Below are positions 1 through 9,176 of a stretch of 64,000 bases of DNA, piece after piece. The position numbers and the translations under genes are program-made. Source of the stretch: Armatimonadota bacterium (GTDB lineage: Bacteria; Armatimonadota; UBA5829; DTJY01). The number at the start of each line of letters is the position of its first letter. Within the stretch, counting starts at the first letter, position 1. Below the pieces are notes generated by a model. That model did not search any database and was not told the DNA's origin. It saw only the letters and a program-made list of their open reading frames with translations. The stretch is from contig JAIMAU010000002.1 in the NCBI GenBank assembly GCA_023511795.1, positions 186,001 to 250,000 of the forward strand. The letters run 5' to 3'.

Positions 1-2
1 CA

Positions 3-572
3 ATAGGTCCTGCGTTTACTGAAAAGCAGGGTGTGGAGTATGCAATTTCTCAAATCAAAGACAATCGGCCATATATTGACGGCGAGAATGGTCCGATTAA
101 CCGCTGGATTGCTGATGTGAACTTGGATAACGAAGTCTTTCATAATATGTCATGGGCACATCTAGCATCTGGTGGCGCAGGGAGCGGCCTTAGGTGGCCC
201 TACCGAAATCCTCACCATCTATCCGACGGCATGTATCGAACGCTCGCGCTTATGAGTCATTTTGCTAAGGAAGTTCCGTGGAGAAAGTTGGTCGGCAATC
301 GAGTCGTGGTTGAAGTGCCGGTCCCGGAAGGCTGGGTATCGTGTTCAATCGGCACAAAGGAATGTGCACTTGTGTGGGTTGCTGCACCGAAAGCAGAGCG
401 GATGAATATCTGCTTATCTTGGCCAAACGGCCCAAAAAGCGCAAGGTATAGGTGCTACGATACGAAAACCGGTGAGTGGGTCAACGGAGCTGCAACATTG
501 GTTAATGGTAAGCTTGACATCCGCCTGCCAGGCGAGCATGTTTCGGTGGCAGTTGTATTGGAAAATTCTTAA
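3..572 (+). CDS. C-terminal part of a probable glycoside hydrolase (5' end outside window)
   Basis: The reading frame is open from the first bases of the window to the TAA at 570-572, so this is the 3' end of a longer gene; the GTG at 33 is only an internal codon. About 189 residues are visible. A first part has the pattern SWAHLASGGAGSGLRWPYR followed by a conserved-looking helix. An end of about 80 residues is rich in beta-strand patterns and reads like the C-terminal sandwich domain that follows the TIM barrel in GH5-like and similar glycosidases. Family assignment is inferred from that general pattern and from the downstream fucosidase and sulfatase. The catalytic region is not visible. 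The stop codon sits inside a 36-bp perfect palindrome. Confidence 0.6.
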   Translation: MGPAFTEKQGVEYAISQIKDNRPYIDGENGPINRWIADVNLDNEVFHNMSWAHLASGGAGSGLRWPYRNPHHLSDGMYRTLALMSHFAKEVPWRKLVGNRVVVEVPVPEGWVSCSIGTKECALVWVAAPKAERMNICLSWPNGPKSARYRCYDTKTGEWVNGAATLVNGKLDIRLPGEHVSVAVVLENS

Positions 573-588
573 GAATTTTCCAATACAA
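553..588. repeat. 36-bp perfect palindrome spanning a stop codon
   Basis: The two 18-bp arms are exact reverse complements with no spacer and the axis lies between 570 and 571. The last codons and TAA of the upstream gene lie in the left half. There is no T tract behind it on the plus strand, so it is not a standard intrinsic terminator. It could act as a cruciform, a protein-binding site or a rho-independent-like RNA hairpin. Confidence 0.85.
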
Positions 589-589
589 A

Positions 590-609
590 AAGCTTTCACT
601 AGAAAGCTT
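590..609. repeat. 8-bp-stem hairpin (AAGCTTTC / GAAAGCTT)
   Basis: Perfect inverted repeat with a 4-nt loop directly after the 36-bp palindrome. Together the two hairpins fill the space behind the upstream stop codon and probably end or stabilise that transcript. Confidence 0.6.
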
Positions 610-743
610 CCTCTTCTGGCTTATTCTAAGAAGTCCAGCCTTTGATATTCGATTAAGTATCTCCTCTGAAGAGGGAAACCAGATTCGCACACCGAAAGGG
701 AAAAGGAGGTAATTTTTTACTTTTTAGAGGAGGGAAAGCAATT

Positions 744-2030
744 ATGAATTATACTTTAAGGGTTCTCTTTGCTTGTTTTCTTGCAAGTATTGTACTGATT
801 GGGACCACAGTAGCCGAGGAATCTCCGGAGCAAAGAAATGCTCGAATGAAATGGTGGCGCGAGGCAAAGTTCGGTATGTTTATCCATTGGGGAATTTACT
901 CAGTCCCTGCCGGTACATGGAAGGGACAGCAAATCCCAGGTATTGGCGAATGGATAATGTGCACTGCAAAAATCCCTGTAGCCGAATACGTTGAGCTGGC
1001 AAAGCAGTTCAACCCTGTAAAGTTCAACGCCGATGAGTGGGTTCGCTTGGCGAAGGAGGCAGGGATGAAATATATCGTCATCACCGCAAAACACCATGAC
1101 GGTTTTGCTATGTTCCGGTCAAAAGCAAGCGCATTCAATATCTACGACGCCACGCCTTTTAAACGTGATCCCCTGTTGGAATTGGCCGATGCCTGTCGAA
1201 GGCACGGCATAAGACTAGGCTTCTACTATTCTCAGGCGCAGGATTGGCACCATCGAGGTGGGAGCGCATGCCGAGGGCATTGGGACGAGGCGCAGGAAGG
1301 CGATATGATGGATTATATTCGAAACATTGCCGTGCCCCAAGTCCGTGAGCTTCTATCTAATTATGGGCGCGTCTCAATACTTTGGTGGGACACACCGTGC
1401 GGCATGACAAAAGAAATGGCTGACATGCTTCTGCCTCTTACCAAACTTCAACCGGGAATCATAACCAATAACCGCCTTGGAATTTACCCGGGCGACACGG
1501 AAACCCCTGAACAACACATTCCAGAGAATGGTTATGCCAACCGCGACTGGGAGACTTGCATGACGATGAACGACACATGGGGCTATAAATCCTATGACAA
1601 TAACTGGAAGTCAACGGAGACGCTTATTCGCAACCTAATTGATATAGCAAGCAAGGGTGGAAACTATCTGCTCAATGTTGGTCCAACAGCGGAGGGGGTA
1701 ATCCCACAGCCAAGCGTAGACCGCTTACGTGAAATAGGTAAGTGGATGAAGGTAAATGGCGAGGCGATCTACGGAACGACGGCAAGTCCGTTCAAGAATC
1801 TTCCTTGGGGGCGTTGTACCAAAAAAGGTAAGACTCTTTATCTACATGTCTTCGACTGGCCCAAGGATAAAATGCTACGCGTGCCAATGAGGGGAGAAGT
1901 AAAGAAGGCATACCTACTTGCGCAGCCTGAAAGGCCGTTGATAACAATAAAGATTGAGAATGGCATTGGCATCGTTGTTCCATTTGTTGCGCCCGACCCG
2001 GTGGCAACTGTAGTGGCGCTTGAAGTCTAA
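744..2030 (+). CDS. Alpha-L-fucosidase, GH29, secreted
   Basis: Hydrolyses terminal alpha-linked L-fucose from glycans by a retaining mechanism. Residues 1-24 form a signal peptide (hydrophobic core, then VAEE). The barrel begins with WWREAKFGMFIHWG (37-50), a hallmark of GH29, followed by KHHDGF (116-121). Asp216 in ILWWDTP is the likely nucleophile. A short C-terminal beta domain follows residue 340. At 428 residues it is normal for the family. The ATG is preceded by a strong AGGAGG site about 10 nt upstream. It lies in a run of plus-strand genes with a beta-helix protein and a sulfatase, which suggests work on sulfated or fucosylated polysaccharides. The general acid/base could not be assigned from sequence alone. 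Confidence 0.93.
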   Translation: MNYTLRVLFACFLASIVLIGTTVAEESPEQRNARMKWWREAKFGMFIHWGIYSVPAGTWKGQQIPGIGEWIMCTAKIPVAEYVELAKQFNPVKFNADEWVRLAKEAGMKYIVITAKHHDGFAMFRSKASAFNIYDATPFKRDPLLELADACRRHGIRLGFYYSQAQDWHHRGGSACRGHWDEAQEGDMMDYIRNIAVPQVRELLSNYGRVSILWWDTPCGMTKEMADMLLPLTKLQPGIITNNRLGIYPGDTETPEQHIPENGYANRDWETCMTMNDTWGYKSYDNNWKSTETLIRNLIDIASKGGNYLLNVGPTAEGVIPQPSVDRLREIGKWMKVNGEAIYGTTASPFKNLPWGRCTKKGKTLYLHVFDWPKDKMLRVPMRGEVKKAYLLAQPERPLITIKIENGIGIVVPFVAPDPVATVVALEV

Positions 2031-2146
2031 GATGATATCTTACCAATTGAATGATGCCTGTGCATTGTTATTGGAAAAACAAGGGCTGACTACAAAAGAC
2101 TTGCCAATTCTTCAGATGCTTTTAATGGCTTTTTGAGGGGTGAGGT

Positions 2147-3409
2147 ATGTACAGAATTATCATTATGTGCCTAATTAGCTTGCTTTTTGTTTCTGGGGCT
2201 GGAGCCCAAAGAAACCAATCTATGATTGACCTCGTAAAGACTGGGAAAGTGAAGGTTGCTCGAGCATCGTGGTGGGGATTCGATGCGGCGGATTCAACCA
2301 ATGCAATACAGGATGCGATAAATTCTGGCGTCCGAAAGCTGGTCATTGATAACGTTGGGTCCCCGTGGATTATTAAGCCAATTACGTTGGTCAGTAACCA
2401 AATTATTGTATTTGAGCCAGGAGTCGAAGTCATTGCGAAACGAGGGGAATTTAAGGGGAAAGGCGACTGCCTTTTTCGCGCGAACGGCAAGGAGAATATT
2501 ACACTCATTGGCTACGGTGCAGTTTTGCGCATGCGTCGTGCCGATTATGATGGACCTGGTTATGAGAAAGCGGAATGGCGTCACGTACTTTCCCTTTGTG
2601 GTTGCACTAATGTTAAGGTATATGGCTTGACGCTTGCCGACAGCGGCGGTGATGGAATCTACCTTGGTTCGGGGCGAAATGGTGAAGCGAATAAGAATAT
2701 AAGCATTAAGGACGTGAAATGCATTAGGAATTATCGGCAAGGCATTAGTGTCATAAATGCAGAGAATCTTTTAATCGAGAAAACAATAATGTGCGGCACT
2801 GCGGGGACTCCGCCCCAGGCAGGAATTGATTTTGAGCCAAACCTACCGAGCGAACGGCTTGTAAATATTGTGATGCGCGATTGTGTTGCGCGTGATAATC
2901 AAGGAGATGGTTACGAGTTCTATCTTTCACCATTAAAAGCGATGTCAGAGCCAGTGTCGATTCGAATTGAGAACTGCACGTCAATCGGCAATAATCATTC
3001 AGTATTTCTTGCCACAGGTAACTCAAAGGAAGATGCTGTCAAGGGAAAAGTCGAATTTGTGAATTGTAATTTCCGCGGCGGACGAAACGGCGGACTGTTC
3101 ATTGTGAACAAGCCGGAGAGTGCGTGCAAAGTTCGATTTGTAGATTGCTCCATACTTGACCCAGAGAATGGGCCGCCAATACTTTTGAAGGTCGAAAAAA
3201 GCTCAAAGGAGCCAATTGGCGGAATAGAGTTCCATAAATGTCTCATTAGAAACTTGAAGAATCGAACGCCCGTTAGATATGAAGATAACTATGTTAAAGT
3301 TCCCCCAAAAAGTGTCTTTGGGGAAATCATTCTTGACCAAGGTTCTGAGAAGAAATCAGTTGAAGTCAGGCCCGAGTGGATAATTGGTCTGCAATCAAAT
3401 TGGAGGTAA
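2147..3409 (+). CDS. Secreted right-handed beta-helix protein (pectate-lyase/GH28-like fold)
   Basis: 420 residues with a signal peptide (1-20, ending GAGAQ). The N-terminal part has the WWGFDAADSTNAIQDAI pattern that opens many pectate-lyase-superfamily proteins (the first coil and capping helix). From about residue 110 to 340 short repeated strands with N/G turns (VKVYGLTLADSGGDGIYLGSG and similar) show the stacked coils of a parallel beta-helix. The polyG/GH28 catalytic DD pair is not evident, so the activity could be lyase, hydrolase or glycan binding. Its stop is 3 nt before the sulfatase start, so the two are translationally coupled. Confidence 0.8.
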   Translation: MYRIIIMCLISLLFVSGAGAQRNQSMIDLVKTGKVKVARASWWGFDAADSTNAIQDAINSGVRKLVIDNVGSPWIIKPITLVSNQIIVFEPGVEVIAKRGEFKGKGDCLFRANGKENITLIGYGAVLRMRRADYDGPGYEKAEWRHVLSLCGCTNVKVYGLTLADSGGDGIYLGSGRNGEANKNISIKDVKCIRNYRQGISVINAENLLIEKTIMCGTAGTPPQAGIDFEPNLPSERLVNIVMRDCVARDNQGDGYEFYLSPLKAMSEPVSIRIENCTSIGNNHSVFLATGNSKEDAVKGKVEFVNCNFRGGRNGGLFIVNKPESACKVRFVDCSILDPENGPPILLKVEKSSKEPIGGIEFHKCLIRNLKNRTPVRYEDNYVKVPPKSVFGEIILDQGSEKKSVEVRPEWIIGLQSNWR

Positions 3410-3412
3410 TTT

Positions 3413-5077
3413 GTGAGCAAGCCCAATGTTGTTATTATCATGACAGATCAACAGCGAGCAGACTTGTGTAAAAGGGAAGGTTTTCCACTTGACACTACCC
3501 CATTCCTTGATTTGCTTGCACGGCGTGGGGTTTGGTTCAACAAGGCGTATACTTCTATGCCCGTATGTGCGCCGGCAAGGGTAAGCATGCTTACTGGAAG
3601 GTGGCCAAGTGCCCATCGGGTCAGGACAAACCACAACATAGAGGATGCATACTATACCGAGGACCTTTTCGATGTCTTTAGAAGGCATGGATACTCTACT
3701 GCCCTTATTGGCAAGAACCATTCGCACCTTTCGCCTGAAAAATGCGACTTTTGGTTTGAGTGCGGCCACCTGGGAATTCATGGAAATGGTCTCTCTCAGC
3801 AGGAGAGAGCCTTCAACAAGTGGATGGAGGAAACCCATTTCCACATGTCCCTTGAACCAACGCCATTTCCACTTGAGTGCCAGATTCCTTATCGTTTAGT
3901 TTCAAAGGCTGAGGAATGGGTCAAGTCAATTGGAAGGCGGCCATTCCTCCTGTGGCTTAGCTTTCCCGAGCCGCACAATCCTTATCAAGTTCCTGAGCCG
4001 TATTGGTCAATGTTCCCGCCTGAGATTCTGCCATTGCCCCGGGCGGATGAGAGTACTTTGGAGGTAAAAGGATTTAAGTACTGCTGGTGCCGCGCGTGTT
4101 TCGAGCTAGCGTTCCCAGGCTTTAAAGAACAAATACCACGGGCTAGGGCTAGCTATTTAGGGATGCTTCGCTTACTTGATGATCAAATTAGACGCTTTGT
4201 TGAGTTCCTAGATGCTCAGAGATTGCTTGAGGATACAATTATAGTTTTTCTTTCCGACCACGGTGATTTTGTTGGCGAGTATGGGCTTCTTCGCAAAGGC
4301 CCGGGGCTGGCGGAGGTGCTTGTGAGAATACCAGTGCAGTTTGTTGGGCCTGGGGTTCGGCGTATTGAGAATCCACACCCAGCCCATGTCTCAATTGTTG
4401 ACATCATGCCGACGCTTTGCGAGGCGGTTGGCATCCAACTTCCAGATGGAGTTCAAGGAAGGAGTCTGTGGCCATTGTTAACAGGCGAAGGTTATCCAGA
4501 GGGAGAATTTAACAGCGCCTATGTGGAGCATGGTTTTGGTGGGCTTCATTATACGGGGGACGAAGATCTTGATCCAACTACCGATGGACTAACGGTAAGT
4601 ACTTTTGATGGGTCTTGTACTTTAGATAAGGCTAATTGGGGAGCTTTTGACTGCCTGAACTCGTGGACGCAAAGTGGCACGATGGCAATGGTGCGTAAGG
4701 AAGATTGGAAGCTTATTTTTGATATGGATGGGCGTGAACAGCTCTACAACATTATTGACGATCCCTTGGAGCTATGTAATTTTTCCATTGTCCTCGCTCA
4801 AGGCATGTCTAATAACATGACTGCACGAAAGAACGATTTTGAGGAGGTCCTCGTTCGTTGTGGAAGCGTGCGAGGGAAAGAGTTGGCAAGAAGACTTTGT
4901 CATAATGAAAAAAATTCGGTTGCGATGCTGTATCGGGTGGAAAGGGAATTGATTGGGGAGATGTTGAAATGGCGGCTTCGCGTACAGGATTCTTTGCCTC
5001 TTCCAAGACGGCGTTATGTATTAAAGCGGCATCCTAGAGGCTATTGGGAAGAGCAAAGCTCCAATTATTGCACATGA
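3413..5077 (+). CDS. Type I (formylglycine-dependent) sulfatase, probably cytoplasmic
   Basis: Removes sulfate esters, probably from sugars. The CAPAR motif at 52-56 followed by TGR (61-63) is the type I sulfatase signature; Cys52 would be oxidised to formylglycine by a maturase that is not in this window. Asp12-Gln13 (MTDQQR), Lys101-x-His103, His188 and SDHGD (281-285) fit the metal and sulfate-binding residues. Length (554) is normal. No signal peptide is visible: the chain starts directly at MSKPNVVIIM, so the substrate may be an imported oligosaccharide. GTG start with GGAGG 9 nt upstream, inside the end of the previous gene. Good confidence on family; substrate unknown. Confidence 0.92.
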   Translation: MSKPNVVIIMTDQQRADLCKREGFPLDTTPFLDLLARRGVWFNKAYTSMPVCAPARVSMLTGRWPSAHRVRTNHNIEDAYYTEDLFDVFRRHGYSTALIGKNHSHLSPEKCDFWFECGHLGIHGNGLSQQERAFNKWMEETHFHMSLEPTPFPLECQIPYRLVSKAEEWVKSIGRRPFLLWLSFPEPHNPYQVPEPYWSMFPPEILPLPRADESTLEVKGFKYCWCRACFELAFPGFKEQIPRARASYLGMLRLLDDQIRRFVEFLDAQRLLEDTIIVFLSDHGDFVGEYGLLRKGPGLAEVLVRIPVQFVGPGVRRIENPHPAHVSIVDIMPTLCEAVGIQLPDGVQGRSLWPLLTGEGYPEGEFNSAYVEHGFGGLHYTGDEDLDPTTDGLTVSTFDGSCTLDKANWGAFDCLNSWTQSGTMAMVRKEDWKLIFDMDGREQLYNIIDDPLELCNFSIVLAQGMSNNMTARKNDFEEVLVRCGSVRGKELARRLCHNEKNSVAMLYRVERELIGEMLKWRLRVQDSLPLPRRRYVLKRHPRGYWEEQSSNYCT

Positions 5078-5140
5078 AAAAGCCAAACGCTTAGATTTTG
5101 CGGCATACAATCCAATTGAAAAGAATTTGGGAGGTATGAG

Positions 5141-6400
5141 ATGGAAGAAAAGAAGAAATACACGGGGGCCGATACCGAAGGCGGTATCACCAGCAGTTAC
5201 AGCGTTGATGACGGAGTCGTTTTGAAGGTTCCATATTCGTTTTTTGGCTCAATATATGACGAAGAAGAGCGAAATGCAGCATGGGCGGCAATGCAGCAAG
5301 ACACATTGACGATGGGACCACAGGTAGCCGCATTCCAAAAAGAGTTTGCGGAAATGTGCGGAGTGAAATATGCCTTCGCTACTTCAAACTGTACGACAGC
5401 TATGCATGTTTGCACCCAGGCTTTGGGGATTGGCCCCGGCGATGAGGTTATTGTCACACCGAACACCTTTATTGCTACTTCGCTTGTTTTATTGAAAGAA
5501 GGTGCGCGGCCAGTTTTCGCAGACATCGATCCAAGGACTTTCAATATTGACCCAAATCAGATTGAGGACAAGATTACAAGTCGAACTAGGGCTATTTACG
5601 TTGTTCATTATGGGGGACAGATGTGCGACATGGATCCAATTATGGGGATTGCGCGGAAATATAATCTTGCAGTGCTCGAGGATTGTGCGCACGCTCCTGG
5701 TGCTGAATATAAAGGGCGCAAGGCTGGTAGCATTGGCGACTTTGGATGTTTCAGTTTTCACTCCCTAAAAAACATGACCGCATGCGGGGAGGGTGGCATG
5801 ATAACCACCAATCGCGATGATATGGTAGATGCCATCGAAAAACTTCGTTGCATGAATCTTCAGCCTTGGGAGAATCAAACCGATTATTGGATTCCATCTC
5901 ATTTCAATGTCGTGGACGTAAACGGCAAATGGGGTTGCAATTATCGTATGAATGAAGTTCAGGCGGCGGTAGGGCGAGTTCAGCTCAAAAAGCTTCCAAT
6001 GCTAAATGAGAAGCGCAGGGAGATTGGACGAAGGATTACCGAAGGAATCAAGGGAATAAAGGGAGTAACTCCGGTTTATGAAGACCCGAATTGCACGCAT
6101 GTTTATCACCTCTATACTGTTTGTATTGAGGAAGAAGAGCTAGGTGCCAGCCGGGATGACTTTATGCGTGTTCTCTACCGGGAGGAAGGGATTCAGGGTA
6201 TTCTTCACTACCAGCCGACATATCATTTTGATGGCTTGAAGAAACTCGGATATGGCGACCACCTTTGCCCTGTGCATGAGAACTTTTTCTATCGGCGAGA
6301 GTTTAACATACCAATGCATCCTCGACTGACCGAGCGTGAGATTGAGGATATGATAGCAGGGATTCGAAATACAGCGGAAAAGGTGCGGAAGAGGTTGTAA
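5141..6400 (+). CDS. DegT/DnrJ/EryC1/StrS family PLP aminotransferase
   Basis: A fold-type I PLP enzyme of the sugar aminotransferase family, which transfers an amino group to a keto-sugar or keto-cyclitol. The cofactor Asp/His region is EDCAHAPGAEYKG (180-192). Lys210 in FSFHSLKNMTACGEGG should form the internal aldimine. Residues 1-30 are a polar extension not usual in the family. 419 residues in total. GGAGGT lies 6-10 nt before the ATG. It follows the sulfatase by 63 nt in the same direction, so it may act on a sugar released by the cluster. A second paralogue lies at 24075-25337. Confidence 0.9.
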   Translation: MEEKKKYTGADTEGGITSSYSVDDGVVLKVPYSFFGSIYDEEERNAAWAAMQQDTLTMGPQVAAFQKEFAEMCGVKYAFATSNCTTAMHVCTQALGIGPGDEVIVTPNTFIATSLVLLKEGARPVFADIDPRTFNIDPNQIEDKITSRTRAIYVVHYGGQMCDMDPIMGIARKYNLAVLEDCAHAPGAEYKGRKAGSIGDFGCFSFHSLKNMTACGEGGMITTNRDDMVDAIEKLRCMNLQPWENQTDYWIPSHFNVVDVNGKWGCNYRMNEVQAAVGRVQLKKLPMLNEKRREIGRRITEGIKGIKGVTPVYEDPNCTHVYHLYTVCIEEEELGASRDDFMRVLYREEGIQGILHYQPTYHFDGLKKLGYGDHLCPVHENFFYRREFNIPMHPRLTEREIEDMIAGIRNTAEKVRKRL

Positions 6401-6413
6401 TCCGCACCTTTTC
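6377..6413. terminator. Bidirectional terminator between convergent genes
   Basis: 13-bp perfect stem (GAAAAGGTGCGGA / TCCGCACCTTTTC) with an 11-nt loop. The left arm encodes the last residues of the aminotransferase and the loop contains its TAA. T-rich on both outer sides, so it can serve the plus gene and the convergent minus gene ending at 6440. Confidence 0.85.
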
Positions 6414-6439
6414 AATGGTAAGAGTTGCTTAGAAATGGT

Positions 6440-8833
6440 TTATTGCCCTATGAATGCGTAGACATTTCCATCATAGGCGCCGATATAGACCGCATTTCCC
6501 GAAATAGCTGGCGAGGATGCAATTGGAACACCAAGGTTGTGGCTCCAAAGTTCCTCACCGCTTGTAAGCGATAGGGCATACAATTTGCCGTCACTTGCGC
6601 CAATGTACACTGTGTTGCCAGAAATGGCAGGTGAAGAATTGACATCGCTGCCGCCCCGCTTGTATGGCTGGAGGGAAGAGACACTTGGACCCGTTTGGAA
6701 GGTCCAAAGGAGCTTTCCATCCTTTGTAGAGAAAGCACATATGCGTCCATCTGCATCACCGACGACCATTGTTTCTCCTGAGATTGCAGGTGTTGATGCA
6801 CTGTCGCCGAGTTTTTCAGTGCTTTCCCAAACGATTTTTCCATCTATGGGATTGATTGCGACAGGAAATCCATTTCGTATGGCGTAGATGAATTCGCCGA
6901 CTGCTGAGCAACCCCGAAAATTGCCGTCCAGTTCCCAGATTTTTTTGCCCGTCTTTCGGTCTATTCCAAATGCTCCAGTACGCGATGTAATAATTAGTTG
7001 GCTACCTGAAATCATTGGCGTAAGTGGACAACTTGGCCACCAATCAAGGCCGCCTAGGTCCACCTCCCAAAGCCGCTCCCCACTGTCAGCTTTGAATGCC
7101 GCCAAGTAAGTTGTTCCACCCGCATAGACGACATTTGCAAACACCACAGGAGCGGCGATTTCCCATCGTTCGTTTTCAGCTCTCAAACCTTGCTTCCACA
7201 GAAGCCGTCCATTTTGTGCATCAAGAGAGTATAGGTAACCTGTTACGCTTATGGCAAATACTCGGCCTTTGGAGAATGCAACCGAATTCTTGACTGCGCT
7301 ATCGGTTTTAAAGCGCCATCTAAGCTTTCCACTTTTAGCGTCGAATGCATAAACACCGCAGTCTTTTAAATTGCCAAGATCGTTGGTGCCCACAAAAACT
7401 AGACCCTCTCCAACTACGGGAGATGATATTCCAATGAATCCTCCCGCATGCGCGGCCCATGCTAATCTCAAAGGTGGACAAACGCGGCCGGAAGAACTAC
7501 CAAGATGGTGGTGGTCGCCATGGAATTGAGGCCAATCTGTTCCTGTTATGATGGAGGGCATATTATCTATTGCTTGAAATGCGGATTCAGTTTTCCACGT
7601 CCGGCCGCTTATGTCAGTTACGGTGGCGATAAGCTTTTGGGCGTCGCTGGATTGAGAATCTACTTTAATCTCGCCTATCCAGCTCCAACTGCCAGCTGGT
7701 TTTAGCGAAGTTTTTCGTTTGCCTACTTCGCATTCGACTTTTGTAATTTTTGAGCGCGTGTCATATGCATTTACTAATAGCTTTAGGTTGCCTTTTGGAG
7801 CAAAGGAATATCCGGCCGGACTTACTACGGTAACATTCTCGTGAAAACCTGCGAGCCTTAGTTCGCTTGATGCCTCTTCGCCAGAAATCTCTACTATTCT
7901 GAAACCGCGGGCATTGCGGTCAATCCCTCCAAACCTGAGTGGTGGGGTGTTCAGGTCGAGTATCCCATTTCCATTGCTTACTCGATTTCCGTGCCAGTGT
8001 CCTGAAACAATAAGGAGTCCTCCGAGGCTTGCGAAATATTTTAGTTGCTCACGGCCGGGCCAGAAATGTTGTGCAAAGATTAGCCGCGTTCCTTTGGGAG
8101 AAGCCGCCAAGTCTTTTGCAATCCACTCTTTCTGTACATTATTTGCATCGAAGTCTAGGCAATTTATGACTAATATATGATAGTCCCCAACATTAAACGA
8201 ATAGTAATCTGGCCCAAGGAATTTGTGATAATTCGCCAGGCGGTCTTCTCCTCTGCATGCATCGTGATTTCCAAAGACGTTAAAAAAGGGGATTTTAAAT
8301 CGTGAGATAGCGCGTACGTAGTTTTCGTATTCCTCAATATTTGAACCCACATTAACCAAATCCCCAGTAAGGATTACAAAAGCAGGTTTTGGGGTAAGTG
8401 CGTTGATCTCATCTATGTCTTCGCTAAACGTCTTGACGGTTTCTTCATTATTCACATGAATGTCGGTAATTTGGACGAAACGCAAGGTCTTTGAGAGGGA
8501 TTCTGGCCAGGGAACCATAGGGAAATCGATGCGCTTTACCTCCCCAACCTTGCTAAAAAAACTCTTCGCAGGTCGATAGCCTTTTGGTAGAGACACAAAA
8601 ACAATGCGGCCGCCTTCGGTTTCCAGAGAGTAATTGCCCGAACCATCGGTTAGTACTACTTCCCATCCATCGGAGACGGCTACCTTGTCAAGGGGGATAT
8701 CTCTTGCCCCGGCCAATCCATCGCCGTCTACATCCACGAATACTTTGCCGGTGATTGTTAATCCAAAAGCATGGATTGCAACCAATAAAAGGAGGACCCC
8801 TGTATAACAAAAATTGATTCTATTCAGACGCAT
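6440..8833 (-). CDS. Secreted calcineurin-type phosphoesterase fused to a PQQ-type beta-propeller
   Basis: 797 residues. Signal peptide 1-24; residues 25-105 form a SdrD/carboxypeptidase-like beta domain (DVDGDGLAGARDIPL). Residues 115-310 are a metallophosphoesterase with all ligands present: Asp124-x-His126, Asp158, Asn189-His190, His256 and His279-W-His281. A beta-rich linker domain follows. From about 440 to the end there are repeated units such as GVYAFDAKSGKLRW, typical of PQQ-like (BamB-type) eight-blade propellers. The enzyme should act outside the cytoplasm on a phosphoester; the propeller may bind substrate or partners. Preceded by GAGGAGG. The gene is divergent from the DUF4838 gene. 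Each domain is clear; the combined role is unknown. Confidence 0.88.
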   Translation of the reverse strand: MRLNRINFCYTGVLLLLVAIHAFGLTITGKVFVDVDGDGLAGARDIPLDKVAVSDGWEVVLTDGSGNYSLETEGGRIVFVSLPKGYRPAKSFFSKVGEVKRIDFPMVPWPESLSKTLRFVQITDIHVNNEETVKTFSEDIDEINALTPKPAFVILTGDLVNVGSNIEEYENYVRAISRFKIPFFNVFGNHDACRGEDRLANYHKFLGPDYYSFNVGDYHILVINCLDFDANNVQKEWIAKDLAASPKGTRLIFAQHFWPGREQLKYFASLGGLLIVSGHWHGNRVSNGNGILDLNTPPLRFGGIDRNARGFRIVEISGEEASSELRLAGFHENVTVVSPAGYSFAPKGNLKLLVNAYDTRSKITKVECEVGKRKTSLKPAGSWSWIGEIKVDSQSSDAQKLIATVTDISGRTWKTESAFQAIDNMPSIITGTDWPQFHGDHHHLGSSSGRVCPPLRLAWAAHAGGFIGISSPVVGEGLVFVGTNDLGNLKDCGVYAFDAKSGKLRWRFKTDSAVKNSVAFSKGRVFAISVTGYLYSLDAQNGRLLWKQGLRAENERWEIAAPVVFANVVYAGGTTYLAAFKADSGERLWEVDLGGLDWWPSCPLTPMISGSQLIITSRTGAFGIDRKTGKKIWELDGNFRGCSAVGEFIYAIRNGFPVAINPIDGKIVWESTEKLGDSASTPAISGETMVVGDADGRICAFSTKDGKLLWTFQTGPSVSSLQPYKRGGSDVNSSPAISGNTVYIGASDGKLYALSLTSGEELWSHNLGVPIASSPAISGNAVYIGAYDGNVYAFIGQ

Positions 8834-9176
8834 TTCTTTAACCTCCTCTATTTTGATATTATGTCGTACTCAAAGGGAATTCCTTGTTCGAAAACTGAGT
8901 TACAAGGAATTCGATAACATTTTATAGAATCTGCATGCAAGGATTTGTGTTTATTCCGCAGACCATACGTTATCTAGGCAGACTGTAAGTAATTTGCATT
9001 GGTCTGCATTTCAAAAGAGGAATTTTTTGTTTTTTGGGCATGGTTAGGAATCTAGGAAGTTCGGCTGATTAGGCTGTAATTTTGGCTACCCCATGGCTAG
9101 CTGTTCCTTTGCTTAGAATTGGCGGCTGGTCATTTGATTTTAATTAAAATAATTCTAAGAGATGAGGATGTAAAAG
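8834..9176. promoter_or_regulatory. 343-bp divergent intergenic region with several inverted repeats
   Basis: Lies between the starts of the phosphoesterase (minus) and the DUF4838 gene (plus) and must hold both promoters. It contains three arm pairs: GAATTCCTTGT/ACAAGGAATTC (8877-8887/8902-8912), GCAGACCA/TGGTCTGC (8958-8965/9000-9007) and CTTAGAATT/AATTCTAAG (9112-9120/9151-9159). The last pair encloses a 14-bp palindrome at 9137-9150. These look like regulator-binding sites. No clear -35/-10 pair was recognised and no ORF is supported here. Confidence 0.5.
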
